Shown here: positions 1 to 9,115 of the stretch, in pieces | Layout: each line of letters opens with the position of its first letter | How positions within the stretch are numbered: the stretch's first letter is position 1 | DNA from: Amycolatopsis sp. cg9 | Lineage (GTDB): Bacteria; Actinomycetota; Actinomycetes; Mycobacteriales; Pseudonocardiaceae | Length of the DNA: 64,000 bases | Direction: 5' to 3' | Assembly: GCF_041346945.1 (NCBI RefSeq) | Contig: NZ_CP166850.1 | Coordinates: 7,548,501-7,612,500 of the forward strand | Program-made: the position numbers and the translations under genes | Notes under the pieces: model-generated | Told to the model about the DNA's origin: nothing | Database searches by the model: none | The model's input: the letters and a program-made list of their open reading frames with translations, nothing else

Positions 1-169
1 GCGTGCCCGTTACCGGTGAAGATCATCGGGACAGCGCCACTCGAAGGAGTGGTGAGTGTTCTCCCATTGCGACGGAAGAGAAAAGCGGCCGCGGCGGGTT
101 CGCGCCCCGGCTTCACCCCGGCGGGGGAGAGATCATCCACCCGGACCGTCCGAAGCGGACGTCCGCGGC

Positions 170-202
170 GGCGCCCGGTCCCGGATGGTGGGACCGGGCG
201 CC
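170..202 (-). terminator. Terminator hairpin after the Asp23-domain gene
   Basis: A perfect 13-bp stem (170-182 with 190-202) and a 7-nt loop lie directly downstream of the stop codon of the minus-strand Asp23-domain gene. There is no clear U-tract, as is common in GC-rich actinomycetes. Nothing else could be recognised in bases 1-169. Confidence 0.7.
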
Positions 203-208
203 GGGGGA

Positions 209-1081
<873 letters not shown>

Positions 1082-1318
1082 GGGTTCCCTTCCCGGGGAG
1101 CGACGACTCACTGTGGGGACGAACAGACGGCGCCACTATAGGGTGAAGCCTGTGACGCGCGGCACAGGCCCCCGCCTTCGAGACTCGCTTGTGTCCCAAC
1201 GGATATCCGGCGCTCGCCGGGGTGATCACGGTCCGTCAGGGCCGGTTCGGCGATCAGTGATGGGTCGCCGGAAATGACGTCCAGGAATTGTCCACTTTCC
1301 GGCCCGCGGACATTTCTT

Positions 1319-2542
1319 TCACCCGTTCCGGAAAAGGTGCGCGGGGACGCTCGAACCCAATGCGCGATATCCGGCCGGGTTGAGGTGCAGGTGGTCACCG
1401 ACGTCGTAGGCCGGCAGCAGCCGCGCCGGCGCGGACGGGTCGCGGGCCACGCGGTCGAAGTCGAGGACCGCGTCGAAATGGCCCGGCTCGCGGATCCACG
1501 CGTTCACCCGCTGCCGCGCCGCCTCGCGTTCCGGGGCGTCGTAACCCGTGTTGCCGCCGAACGGGGTGAGCGTCGCGCCGTACACCTCGATGCCGGCGGC
1601 GTGGGCGCGGACCAGGATCTGGTCGTAAGCGTCGATCAGCTGCGCGGCCACGTCCGCGGCGGCGGCCGGGGTGGCCGTGCCGATGTCGTTCACGCCTTCG
1701 AACACGATCGCCCACGACACGCCGCTCTGGGCGAGCAGGTCGCGGTCCAGGCGGGCCAGCACGTTCGGGCCGAGCCCGTCCTGCAGGACGCGGTTGCCGC
1801 CCGCGGCCTGGTTGAGCACTGCCACCGGCACACGCGAGGCCAGCACGTCCGGCCAGCGGTCGTTGCCGTTCGTCGTCGAGCCGCGGCCGTCGGACAGCGA
1901 GTCGCCGATCACCGCCACCGCCGAAGCCGGGGCCAGCACCTCGACGCCGCTCAGGAAGTACCAGTGGTCCACGGGAGTTGCGCCCGGCAGGTCGACAGCG
2001 GCCACCTGGTCGCCGGGCACCAGGTACGACGTCGTGCGCGAGCCCGGGTGCGAGGTGATCGAGAGGGACGCCTGGCCCTGCGCCAGGTACGTGGTCACGG
2101 CGATGTTCTCGAAGGGCCGGACCGGGAAGGGGAGCGGGTCCGAGACCACCTGGGCGCCCACCGGGACGACCGTGGACGCCTTGCCGTGGAACGTCACCGG
2201 CGCCACGCTGCCCGGGACGACCGACGAGACCCCGGCCGCACCCGCGACCGGCCGCGCCACCGTGACCGCCGAAAGCGGCAAGGGCGCGCCGCCGAAGGCG
2301 TTCGAGAACCGCAGGCGGATGCGGGGGCCGCCCGCGGTGACGTGCGCTGTCTGCCGCAGGGAAGCGTTGTCCAGCACCCGGTCCGCGCCCGTGTACGGCG
2401 CCGGCGGCAGGTTCGACGGCTCGGTCAGCTGCGGCATCGACGTCCACGTCGCCACCCAGTGCGAGGACGGCGGGCGGCCCGAGGCGCCCACGAACAACGC
2501 GGTCAGCAGCGCCAGCACCGCGATCAGCGAGGTGCGTCTCAC
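1319..2542 (-). CDS. Secreted SGNH/GDSL-family esterase
   Basis: A 407-aa protein with an N-terminal hydrophobic signal segment (MRRTSLIAVLALLTALFVGAS). It carries the SGNH catalytic blocks: GDSLSDG with the nucleophile Ser near residue 211, a Gly block (AAGGNRV), GVNDIG with the oxyanion Asn, and DHLHLNP with the catalytic Asp/His near residue 383. The ~190 residues before the GDSL motif form the beta-rich extra domain seen in actinomycete secreted GDSL hydrolases. The GTG start overlaps the stop of the GH3 gene (GTGA), so translation is probably coupled. Given the xylan-degrading neighbours, removal of acetyl or other ester groups from xylan is a reasonable inference; the substrate cannot be read from the sequence. 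Confidence 0.85.
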   Translation of the reverse strand: MRRTSLIAVLALLTALFVGASGRPPSSHWVATWTSMPQLTEPSNLPPAPYTGADRVLDNASLRQTAHVTAGGPRIRLRFSNAFGGAPLPLSAVTVARPVAGAAGVSSVVPGSVAPVTFHGKASTVVPVGAQVVSDPLPFPVRPFENIAVTTYLAQGQASLSITSHPGSRTTSYLVPGDQVAAVDLPGATPVDHWYFLSGVEVLAPASAVAVIGDSLSDGRGSTTNGNDRWPDVLASRVPVAVLNQAAGGNRVLQDGLGPNVLARLDRDLLAQSGVSWAIVFEGVNDIGTATPAAAADVAAQLIDAYDQILVRAHAAGIEVYGATLTPFGGNTGYDAPEREAARQRVNAWIREPGHFDAVLDFDRVARDPSAPARLLPAYDVGDHLHLNPAGYRALGSSVPAHLFRNG

Positions 2543-4836
2543 GACGAGAACTCCGGAGCCAGGACCCGGTCGAAGCCGACGTGCCGGCGCGGCCCGGTCA
2601 GCGTGCAGTGCAGCGTCGCGACGATCTGCTCGCTCGAGGTGCCGACCCGCAGCTCGACGTCGCCCGGGTCGACCTGGCGCCGTCCGGCGCGGCCGGTGTA
2701 GGACGTCAGGTCCGCGTGCAGCCCGATGTCCAGCACCGCGGTCGCGCCCGGGGCCACCGTGACCCGGCGGGCCGCGATCAGCTGGCGTTCGGGCCGCGCG
2801 ACTTCGGCGACCGGGTCGTGCAGGTACACCTGGACGACTTCGGACGCCTCGCGCTCGTGGTCGTTGCGCAGCGTCACGCGGACCCGGCACACGCCGTCGG
2901 TCGGCCAGAGCGAGCCCGTCGCGCTGACGTCCAGCCAGGTCACCGGTGCGTAGGAAAGGCCGTGGCCGAACGGGAAGAGGGGAGTGGGGTCGACCGTGCT
3001 GACCTCGCTGCGCCGGGCGAGCGGCGCCGCCAGGTAGGTCGACGGCTGGCTCGCGCCGGCCGCCGGGAAGCTCACCGGCAGCCGGCCGGCCGGGTCGATC
3101 CGTCCACTGAGGACGTCCGCCAGCGCGGGCGCGCCCTCCTCGCCGGGGTAGAACCCGCACACCACCGCGGCCAGCCGGGGGAGCTGGCGGGAAAGCTCGT
3201 ACGGCCGGCCCGAAAGCAGCACGACGACCACCGGCTTGCCGGTGTCCAGCAGCGCGTCCAGCAGTTCCTCCTGCCGGCCGGGCAGCCGCAGGTCGGGTGC
3301 GTCGCAGCCTTCGCCGGACGTGCCGCCGCCGAACAGCCCGGCCCGGTCGCCCAGCACGACCACGCACGCCGACGCGTCCGAGCACGCCGACACGGCTTCC
3401 GCGATGCCTTCGTCGTCCCCGCCGGTGACCGGGCAGCCGAGGGCGTAGGTGACGTCGTAGGACGACCGCAGCGCTTCGACCACCGTCGGCACCGAGACGC
3501 CGAACGGCACGTCGGGATGGTGGACGCCGACGTGCAGCGGGAACGAGTAGCAGCCGAGCATCGCGCCCGCGGCGTCCGCGCGCGGCCCGACGACGGCGAG
3601 TTTCGCGCCGGGCGCCAGCGGGAGCGTCCCGTCGTTGTGCAGCAGCACGATCGACTTTTCGGCCACCTCACGCGCCAGCGCCCGCGAGGGAGCGTCGTCG
3701 AGGTCGATCTCCTCCGGCACCTCGGGCGCCCAACCGGCGTCGAGCAGGCCCAGTTCGCACTTCTGCCGCAGCACCCGTTCGAGGGCGCGGTCGACGGCGG
3801 CGGCGTCGACCGCGCCCCCTTCCACCGCGGCGAGCAGCGGCTCGCCGTAGCAGTCCATGGTGGGCAGTTCCACGTCGATGCCCGCGGTCAGCGCCTGGCC
3901 CGCCGCGTCGCCGCGGCCGGCCGCGACGCCGTGCAGCCGGTGCAGGAACGCCACGGAGAAGTAGTCCGACACGACCGTGCCGGTGAAGCCGTAGGTGTCC
4001 CGCAGCAGGTCGGTCAGCAGCGCCCGGTCCGCGGCGCCCGGGACGCCGTCGACGTCGGTGTAGGTGTTCATCACCGAGCGGGCGCCCGCGCGCAGCGCCA
4101 GCTCGAACGGCGGGAGCAGGACGTCCGCGATCTCGCGCGGCCCGGCCGAAACCGGGGCCAGGTTGCGCCCGGCGCGCGAGGCGGAGTAACCCACGAAGTG
4201 CTTGAGGGTCGCGACGATGCCGGCCGACTCGAGCCCGGCGACGTAAGCGCTGCCGATCGTGCCGACGAGGTACGGGTCCTCGCCGATGGTCTCCTCGACG
4301 CGGCCCCAGCGCAGGTCGCGGGCGACGTCGAGGACCGGCGCGAGACCCTGGTGCACGCCGAGGCCGCGCATGGTCAGCCCGATCCGCTCGCCCATGCGGC
4401 GGATGAGGTCCGGGTCGAACGTCGCGCCCCACGACAGCGGCGCCGGGTAGATCGTCGCCTGCCACGCGGCCAGCCCGGTGAGGCATTCTTCGTGCACCAC
4501 GGCGGGGATCCCGAACCGGCTGCTGGACACGATCTGCCGCTGGGTGCGCGCCAGGCTGTGCGCGCCGATCAGCGGGTCGACCGGGCGGGTGCCGAACACG
4601 CGGGTCAGCTGGCCGATGCCGTGGCGGACCAGGTCGTCGAAGTCGACCGACGCGTCGACGAAGTCGTGCTGGTGCGGGGCCATCTCGCCGCCGGAGTCGA
4701 TGCCGACCCAGACGCCGTAGAGCTGGGCGAGCTTCTCGCGGAGGCTCATGCGCGCCATCAGGGCGCGGACGCGTTCGCCCGGGTCGGCGGTGGCGTCGCG
4801 CCACGGCTCCGGTGCCGTGGTGGGCTGGGAGGTCAA
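2539..4836 (-). CDS. Glycoside hydrolase family 3 beta-glycosidase (beta-xylosidase or beta-glucosidase)
   Basis: A 765-aa protein with full GH3 architecture: a (beta/alpha)8 domain with KHFVGYS and the nucleophile Asp in VVSDYFS near residue 290, a GH3 C-terminal alpha/beta sandwich (about 390-600, including 'GDRAGLFGGGTSGEGCD'), and a fibronectin-III-like tail. There is no signal peptide, so it should act inside the cell on imported oligosaccharides. The start is the TTG at 4836, preceded by GGAAAG; it lies 16 bp after the lacI stop on the same strand, giving a lacI-GH3-esterase operon. With GH10 and GH115 nearby, xylo-oligosaccharides are the likely substrate, but GH3 specificity cannot be settled from motifs. 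Confidence 0.9.
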   Translation of the reverse strand: MTSQPTTAPEPWRDATADPGERVRALMARMSLREKLAQLYGVWVGIDSGGEMAPHQHDFVDASVDFDDLVRHGIGQLTRVFGTRPVDPLIGAHSLARTQRQIVSSSRFGIPAVVHEECLTGLAAWQATIYPAPLSWGATFDPDLIRRMGERIGLTMRGLGVHQGLAPVLDVARDLRWGRVEETIGEDPYLVGTIGSAYVAGLESAGIVATLKHFVGYSASRAGRNLAPVSAGPREIADVLLPPFELALRAGARSVMNTYTDVDGVPGAADRALLTDLLRDTYGFTGTVVSDYFSVAFLHRLHGVAAGRGDAAGQALTAGIDVELPTMDCYGEPLLAAVEGGAVDAAAVDRALERVLRQKCELGLLDAGWAPEVPEEIDLDDAPSRALAREVAEKSIVLLHNDGTLPLAPGAKLAVVGPRADAAGAMLGCYSFPLHVGVHHPDVPFGVSVPTVVEALRSSYDVTYALGCPVTGGDDEGIAEAVSACSDASACVVVLGDRAGLFGGGTSGEGCDAPDLRLPGRQEELLDALLDTGKPVVVVLLSGRPYELSRQLPRLAAVVCGFYPGEEGAPALADVLSGRIDPAGRLPVSFPAAGASQPSTYLAAPLARRSEVSTVDPTPLFPFGHGLSYAPVTWLDVSATGSLWPTDGVCRVRVTLRNDHEREASEVVQVYLHDPVAEVARPERQLIAARRVTVAPGATAVLDIGLHADLTSYTGRAGRRQVDPGDVELRVGTSSEQIVATLHCTLTGPRRHVGFDRVLAPEFSS

Positions 4837-4852
4837 GGCTTTCCGCCCTTCG

Positions 4853-5878
4853 TCAGGAGGGGAGTTCAGGAGAGAGGGCCCGGGTGGAGTGCCGCACCAC
4901 GAGACCGGTGTCGAGGGTGACGTGGGTGCGCTCGACCTCGTCGCCGTTGATCAGCGCGATGAGCATGCTGATCGCCCGGTGGCCCATCTCGCGGATCGGC
5001 TGGTCCACAGTGGTCAGTGGCGGGCTGCAGAGCGCGGACTCGGGAACGTTGTCGAAGCCCACGACCGAAAGGTCGTCCGGCACCGAAAGCCCGAGCTCGC
5101 GGGCGGCGCCCACGGTCGCGATGGCCGAGATGTCGTTCGCGGCGAACACCGCGGTCGGGCGGTCCGGGCCGGTCAGCAGGTCGTGGGCCGAGGCCGCGGA
5201 GACGTCCGGGTCGTAGGCGCCGACCCGGATCAGGTGCTCGTCGGCCGGCACGCCCGCGGCCTCCAGGGCCCGCAGGTAGCCGGCCTTGCGCAGCGACGCC
5301 GATTCGAGGTCGGGCCGTCCGGCGAGGAACGCGATCCGCCGGTGGCCCAGCTCCAGGAGGTGCTCGGTGGCCAGCTGCGCGCCGCGGAGGTTGTCGGAGT
5401 CGATGGTCGGCAGGTGCGACGGGCCGGTGTGCGGGTCGACGGCGACGACCGGCGTGCCGGGTACGGCTTCGAGCGAGACGGCGGGCGTGACCAGCACGGC
5501 GCCGTCGACGAGGGTGCCGGACAGGCGCGAGAGGTAGCGCTTCTCCCAGCCGGCCGGGTCGCCGGTGCGCCCGCCCGCGGAGTAGACGACGAGCTCGAAA
5601 CCGCTGCCGCGGATGGCGTCCGCGGCTCCCTTGAGCAGCTCGGTCGAGAACGGTTCCAGGTCGGCGACCAGGATGCCGATGACGTTGGTCCGGTGGTTTC
5701 TCAGGCTCTGCGCCACGAGGCTGGCCTCGTAGCCGAGTTCTTCGATGACCGCGCGGACCCGGGCGAGCGTCGTGGCGGAAACGCCGTAGCGCTCGTTGAT
5801 CACTTTGGAAACCGTGGCCACCGAGACACCGGCACGCGCCGCGACGTCACGGATGGTCACCCTCGAGCTGGGCTGCAT
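4853..5878 (-). CDS. LacI-family transcriptional regulator
   Basis: A 341-aa protein with an N-terminal LacI helix-turn-helix and hinge (VTIRDVAARAGVSVATVSKV, then a hinge ending near residue 60) followed by a periplasmic-binding-protein-like sugar-sensing domain. It is the first gene of an operon with GH3 and the SGNH esterase, and it diverges from the ABC transporter operon that starts at 6013. A LacI-type operator lies in the intergenic region next to its start. It most likely represses both directions and is released by a xylan-derived sugar. Confidence 0.92.
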   Translation of the reverse strand: MQPSSRVTIRDVAARAGVSVATVSKVINERYGVSATTLARVRAVIEELGYEASLVAQSLRNHRTNVIGILVADLEPFSTELLKGAADAIRGSGFELVVYSAGGRTGDPAGWEKRYLSRLSGTLVDGAVLVTPAVSLEAVPGTPVVAVDPHTGPSHLPTIDSDNLRGAQLATEHLLELGHRRIAFLAGRPDLESASLRKAGYLRALEAAGVPADEHLIRVGAYDPDVSAASAHDLLTGPDRPTAVFAANDISAIATVGAARELGLSVPDDLSVVGFDNVPESALCSPPLTTVDQPIREMGHRAISMLIALINGDEVERTHVTLDTGLVVRHSTRALSPELPS

Positions 5879-5894
5879 CGGCTCAGACTAACCA

Positions 5895-5922
5895 TGGAAA
5901 ACGTTATCGACAACGATTGACA
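5895..5922. promoter_or_regulatory. LacI-type operator and probable promoter between the divergent operons
   Basis: Two overlapping imperfect dyads occur here: TGGAAAACGTTATCGA (5895-5910, centred on CG as LacI-family sites are) and CGTTATCGACAACG (5902-5915, one mismatched pair). A TTGACA that could be a -35 box for the plus-strand transporter operon follows at 5917-5922. The site lies 17 bp from the lacI start, so binding would block both promoters. Confidence 0.65.
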
Positions 5923-6012
5923 TCCGATTTGCCCCAGGTGCAGACTCTTCGCCAACCCGGGCGCTGTCACGCCCCGTCCAACTCGGCCGAAGTCGTCAGG
6001 AGTGGACCCACG

Positions 6013-7308
6013 ATGTTCGCAAAACGCCGGATCCCCGTTCTCGCCGCGCTGGCGGCCGTCGTTCCGCTCGCGCTCTCGGCGTGCAGCGGGGGGACCGAAA
6101 CCCCCGCGCAGCCGAGCGGTCCGGTCACCCTCACCTGGTGGCACAACGGGACGACCGACCCGATCAAGTCGATCTGGGAGAAGGTCGTCGCCGACTACCA
6201 CCAAGCGCACCCCGACGTCACGATCAAGGCGCAGCCGCTGCAGAACGAGGACTTCCCCACCAAGGTGCCCCTCGCGCTGCAGGGTGCCGAGCCGCCGGAC
6301 GTCTACCAGTCCTGGGGCGCCGGGGACCTGGCCTCGCAGATCACCTCGGGCAAGGTCGCCGACATCACCGACGCCACGAAGCCGTGGATCACCGAAACCA
6401 CCGGCAAGTTCGGGGAGAACTGGCAGGTCGACGGCAAGCAGTACGGGGTGCCGTTCGAGCAGCACTTCGTCGGCTTCTGGTACCGCAAGGACCTCTTCCA
6501 GCAGGCGGGGATCACCACCCCGCCGAAGACGATGGAGGAGCTGAACGCCGCGGTCACGCAGCTGAAGGCCAAGAACATCGCCCCGATCTCGGTCGGCGGC
6601 AAGGACCGCTGGCCCGACGCCTTCTACTTCAACTACTTCGCCATCCGCGAATGCTCGGCCGACGTGCTCAAGCAGTCGGTGAAGGCGGTCAAGCTGGAAG
6701 ACCCGTGCTGGACGAAGGCCGGCCAGGACCTGAAGAACTTCCTGGCCACGCAGCCGTTCCAGACCGGGTTCGCCGGCACGCCCGCCCAGCAGGGCGCGGG
6801 CAGCTCCGCCGGCCTCGTCGCCAACGGCAAGGCCGCCATGGAACTGCAGGGCGACTGGGAGCCCGGCACGATGTCGGCGCTGACCGAGGACAAGCAGCTG
6901 GATTCGAAGATCGGCTGGTTCCCGTTCCCGTCCGTGGCCGGCGGCCAGGGCGACCCGGCGGCCGTGCTCGGCGGCGGTGACGGTTTCGCCTGCACCACCC
7001 GCGCGTCGAAGGCGTGCGCGGACTTCCTGCAGTACCTGGGCAGCGAGCCGGTGCAGACGCAGCTCGCCGCCCAGGGGGCCGGCCTGCCCGTCAACACCGT
7101 CGCCGCGAAGTCGCTGAAGACCGACACGCTGCGGGCCGTCTACGACTACGGCACGAAGGCGCCGTACCTGCAGATGTACTTCGACCGGGCGTTCCCGACC
7201 GCGGTCGGCGCCGCGCTGAACGACGCGGTGGCCAACATGTTCGCCGGTCAGGGCACCCCCGAAGGCATCGTGACCGCCGTCAACCAGGCCGCGGCGGGTA
7301 ACAAGTGA
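6013..7308 (+). CDS. ABC sugar transporter, substrate-binding lipoprotein
   Basis: A 431-aa lipoprotein. The signal peptide ends in the lipobox LSAC with the lipidated Cys at residue 24. The mature part has the extracellular solute-binding protein family 1 pattern (VTLTWWHNGTTDPIKSIWEKVV near the start, 'GDWEPGTM' in the C-terminal lobe). ATG 6013 is chosen because AGGAG lies 10 nt upstream and the signal peptide begins there. It is the first gene of a four-gene operon with two CUT1-type permeases and a GH115 enzyme. Neighbouring hydrolases suggest it binds xylo-oligosaccharides, possibly glucuronic-acid-substituted. As usual for CUT1 systems there is no ATPase gene here; a shared MsiK-type ATPase elsewhere is likely. 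Confidence 0.9.
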   Translation: MFAKRRIPVLAALAAVVPLALSACSGGTETPAQPSGPVTLTWWHNGTTDPIKSIWEKVVADYHQAHPDVTIKAQPLQNEDFPTKVPLALQGAEPPDVYQSWGAGDLASQITSGKVADITDATKPWITETTGKFGENWQVDGKQYGVPFEQHFVGFWYRKDLFQQAGITTPPKTMEELNAAVTQLKAKNIAPISVGGKDRWPDAFYFNYFAIRECSADVLKQSVKAVKLEDPCWTKAGQDLKNFLATQPFQTGFAGTPAQQGAGSSAGLVANGKAAMELQGDWEPGTMSALTEDKQLDSKIGWFPFPSVAGGQGDPAAVLGGGDGFACTTRASKACADFLQYLGSEPVQTQLAAQGAGLPVNTVAAKSLKTDTLRAVYDYGTKAPYLQMYFDRAFPTAVGAALNDAVANMFAGQGTPEGIVTAVNQAAAGNK

Positions 7309-8276
7309 CCACGGCGACGACCCCGGTGCGGACGGCGGCGCGGCCGTCCGTACCGGCGGTCGGCGCCCGGCGGCGGCGGTCCGGCCTGCGGAAGCGGCTC
7401 GAGCTGGCGCTGCTCCTCGGTCCGGCGTTGCTGCTGTTCGCCGGGTTCGTCCTGGTGCCGATCGGGATCGCCGCGTTCTACAGCCTGTTCAAGTGGAACG
7501 GGTTCGGCCCGCTCGACGAGTTCATCGGTTTCGACAACTACGTCGACGCCTTTTCCGGGACCGTGTTCCAGAGCGCCATCGTGCACAACCTGATCATCGC
7601 GGGACTGTCGATCGTGGTGCAGCTGCCGCTGTCGATCGGGCTGGCGATGCTGCTCAACCGGAAGCTGCGGGGCCGCGCGGTGCTGCGCGCGCTGGTGTTC
7701 GCGCCGTACGTGCTTTCCGAGGCGATCACCGCGGTGATCTGGGTGCTGATGCTGCAGCCCAACGGGTTCGCCGACCAGGTGCTCAAGGGAGCCGGACTCG
7801 GCGGGCTGGTCCACCAGTGGCTGGCCGACCCGGGCATCGTGCTCTACACGCTGTTCGCGGTGATCACCTGGAAGTACATCGGGTTCGGCATCATCCTGCT
7901 GCTGGCCGGCCTGCAGGGCGTGCCGGCCGAGCTGCGCGAAGCCGCCGCGCTCGACGGCGCGTCGGCCTGGCAGACCACCCGTCACGTCGTGCTGCCGCTG
8001 CTCGGGCCGACCATCCGGATCTGGATCTTCCTGTCGGTGATCGGCTCACTGCAGCTGTTCGACGTCGTCTGGATCATGACGACGGGCGGCCCGGCGAACG
8101 CGTCGACGACGATGGCGACCTACCTGGTCGACCACGGCTTCAAGCGCTACGAGTTCGGGTTCGGCTCCGCCGTGGCGGTGATCCTGTTCGTCATCTGCTT
8201 CGTGTTCGCCCTGCTGTACCAGCGGTTCGCGCTCCGCCGCGACACCCAGGGCGCCCTGACGAGGATGGTGGGCTGA
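7305..8276 (+). CDS. ABC sugar transporter permease (MalF type)
   Basis: A 323-aa membrane protein with about six hydrophobic segments and the permease EAA loop 'EAAALDGASAWQTTRHVVLPLLGP', which docks to the ATPase. Its GTG start overlaps the stop of the binding-protein gene by 4 nt. It is one half of the transport channel, together with the following permease. Confidence 0.92.
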   Translation: MTTATTPVRTAARPSVPAVGARRRRSGLRKRLELALLLGPALLLFAGFVLVPIGIAAFYSLFKWNGFGPLDEFIGFDNYVDAFSGTVFQSAIVHNLIIAGLSIVVQLPLSIGLAMLLNRKLRGRAVLRALVFAPYVLSEAITAVIWVLMLQPNGFADQVLKGAGLGGLVHQWLADPGIVLYTLFAVITWKYIGFGIILLLAGLQGVPAELREAAALDGASAWQTTRHVVLPLLGPTIRIWIFLSVIGSLQLFDVVWIMTTGGPANASTTMATYLVDHGFKRYEFGFGSAVAVILFVICFVFALLYQRFALRRDTQGALTRMVG

Positions 8277-9100
8277 TGCGGTCACGCCGGTTCGGCCTGT
8301 CGGTCGGCTACCTCGCGGCGATCGTCGTGCTCGGGGTGACCGTCGTGCCGCTGCTGTTCGTCGTGCTCGGCGGGTTCCGCAGCAACGCCCAGCTCAACAA
8401 CGACCCGGCCGGGCTGCCCGGCCCGTGGATCTCGGACAACTACGCCTCGGTCCTCTCCTCGGGCTCGTTCTGGACGTTCCTCGGCAACAGCGCGCTGATC
8501 GCGGTGATCGCGACCGGGGTCGCCGTGGGACTGGGGTCGATGGCCGGGTACGCGCTGTCGCGGTACCAGTTCAAGGGCCGCGAAGGGTTGTACACCCTGT
8601 TCACGCTCGGCCTGCTGTTCCCGCTGACCGTGGCGACGCTGCCGTTGTACCTGTGGCTGCGCCAGCTGGGCATGCTCGAGAGCTTCTGGGGCGTGGCGAT
8701 CCCGGAAGCGGCGTTCTCGCTGCCGGTGACGATCGTGATCCTGCGCCCGTTCATGCACGCGATCCCCGGCGAGATCGAGGACGCGGCCGTGCTCGACGGC
8801 GCGAGCCGGCTCGGCTTCTTCTGGCGCATCCTGCTCCCGCTCTCGACCCCGGCCCTCACCACGGTCGCCGTCCTGGCCTTCGTCACCAGCTGGAACGCCT
8901 ACCTGCTGCCGCTGCTCGTGTTCAACGACTCCGCGCACTTCACGCTTCCGCTCGGCGTCGCGACGTTCCAGTCCCAGTACTCCCAGGACACCGCCCGCGT
9001 GCTCGCGTTCACCGCGCTGTCGATGATCCCGGCGCTCGCGTTCTTCGTGCTCGCCGAACGGCGCATCGTCGGCGGGCTGACCGGATCCGTGAAGGGCTGA
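8276..9100 (+). CDS. ABC sugar transporter permease (MalG type)
   Basis: A 274-aa membrane protein beginning MRSRRFGLSVGY, with six predicted membrane segments and the EAA-type loop 'EDAAVLDGASRLGFFWRILLPLS'. The ATG overlaps the stop of the upstream permease (TGATG), so the two are translationally coupled. A stop-to-start gap of 15 bp leads to the GH115 gene. Confidence 0.92.
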   Translation: MRSRRFGLSVGYLAAIVVLGVTVVPLLFVVLGGFRSNAQLNNDPAGLPGPWISDNYASVLSSGSFWTFLGNSALIAVIATGVAVGLGSMAGYALSRYQFKGREGLYTLFTLGLLFPLTVATLPLYLWLRQLGMLESFWGVAIPEAAFSLPVTIVILRPFMHAIPGEIEDAAVLDGASRLGFFWRILLPLSTPALTTVAVLAFVTSWNAYLLPLLVFNDSAHFTLPLGVATFQSQYSQDTARVLAFTALSMIPALAFFVLAERRIVGGLTGSVKG

Positions 9101-9115
9101 TTCAGGAGGTCTGCC

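Noticed and set aside
1319..3385. A 688-aa open frame running from the SGNH esterase back into the GH3 gene
   Set aside because: The first 280 residues are an off-frame reading of GH3. The esterase has its own GTG start and signal peptide at 2542.
5857..6465. Minus-strand open frame over the lacI promoter and binding-protein start
   Set aside because: It opposes two genes with clear domains and has no recognisable motif.
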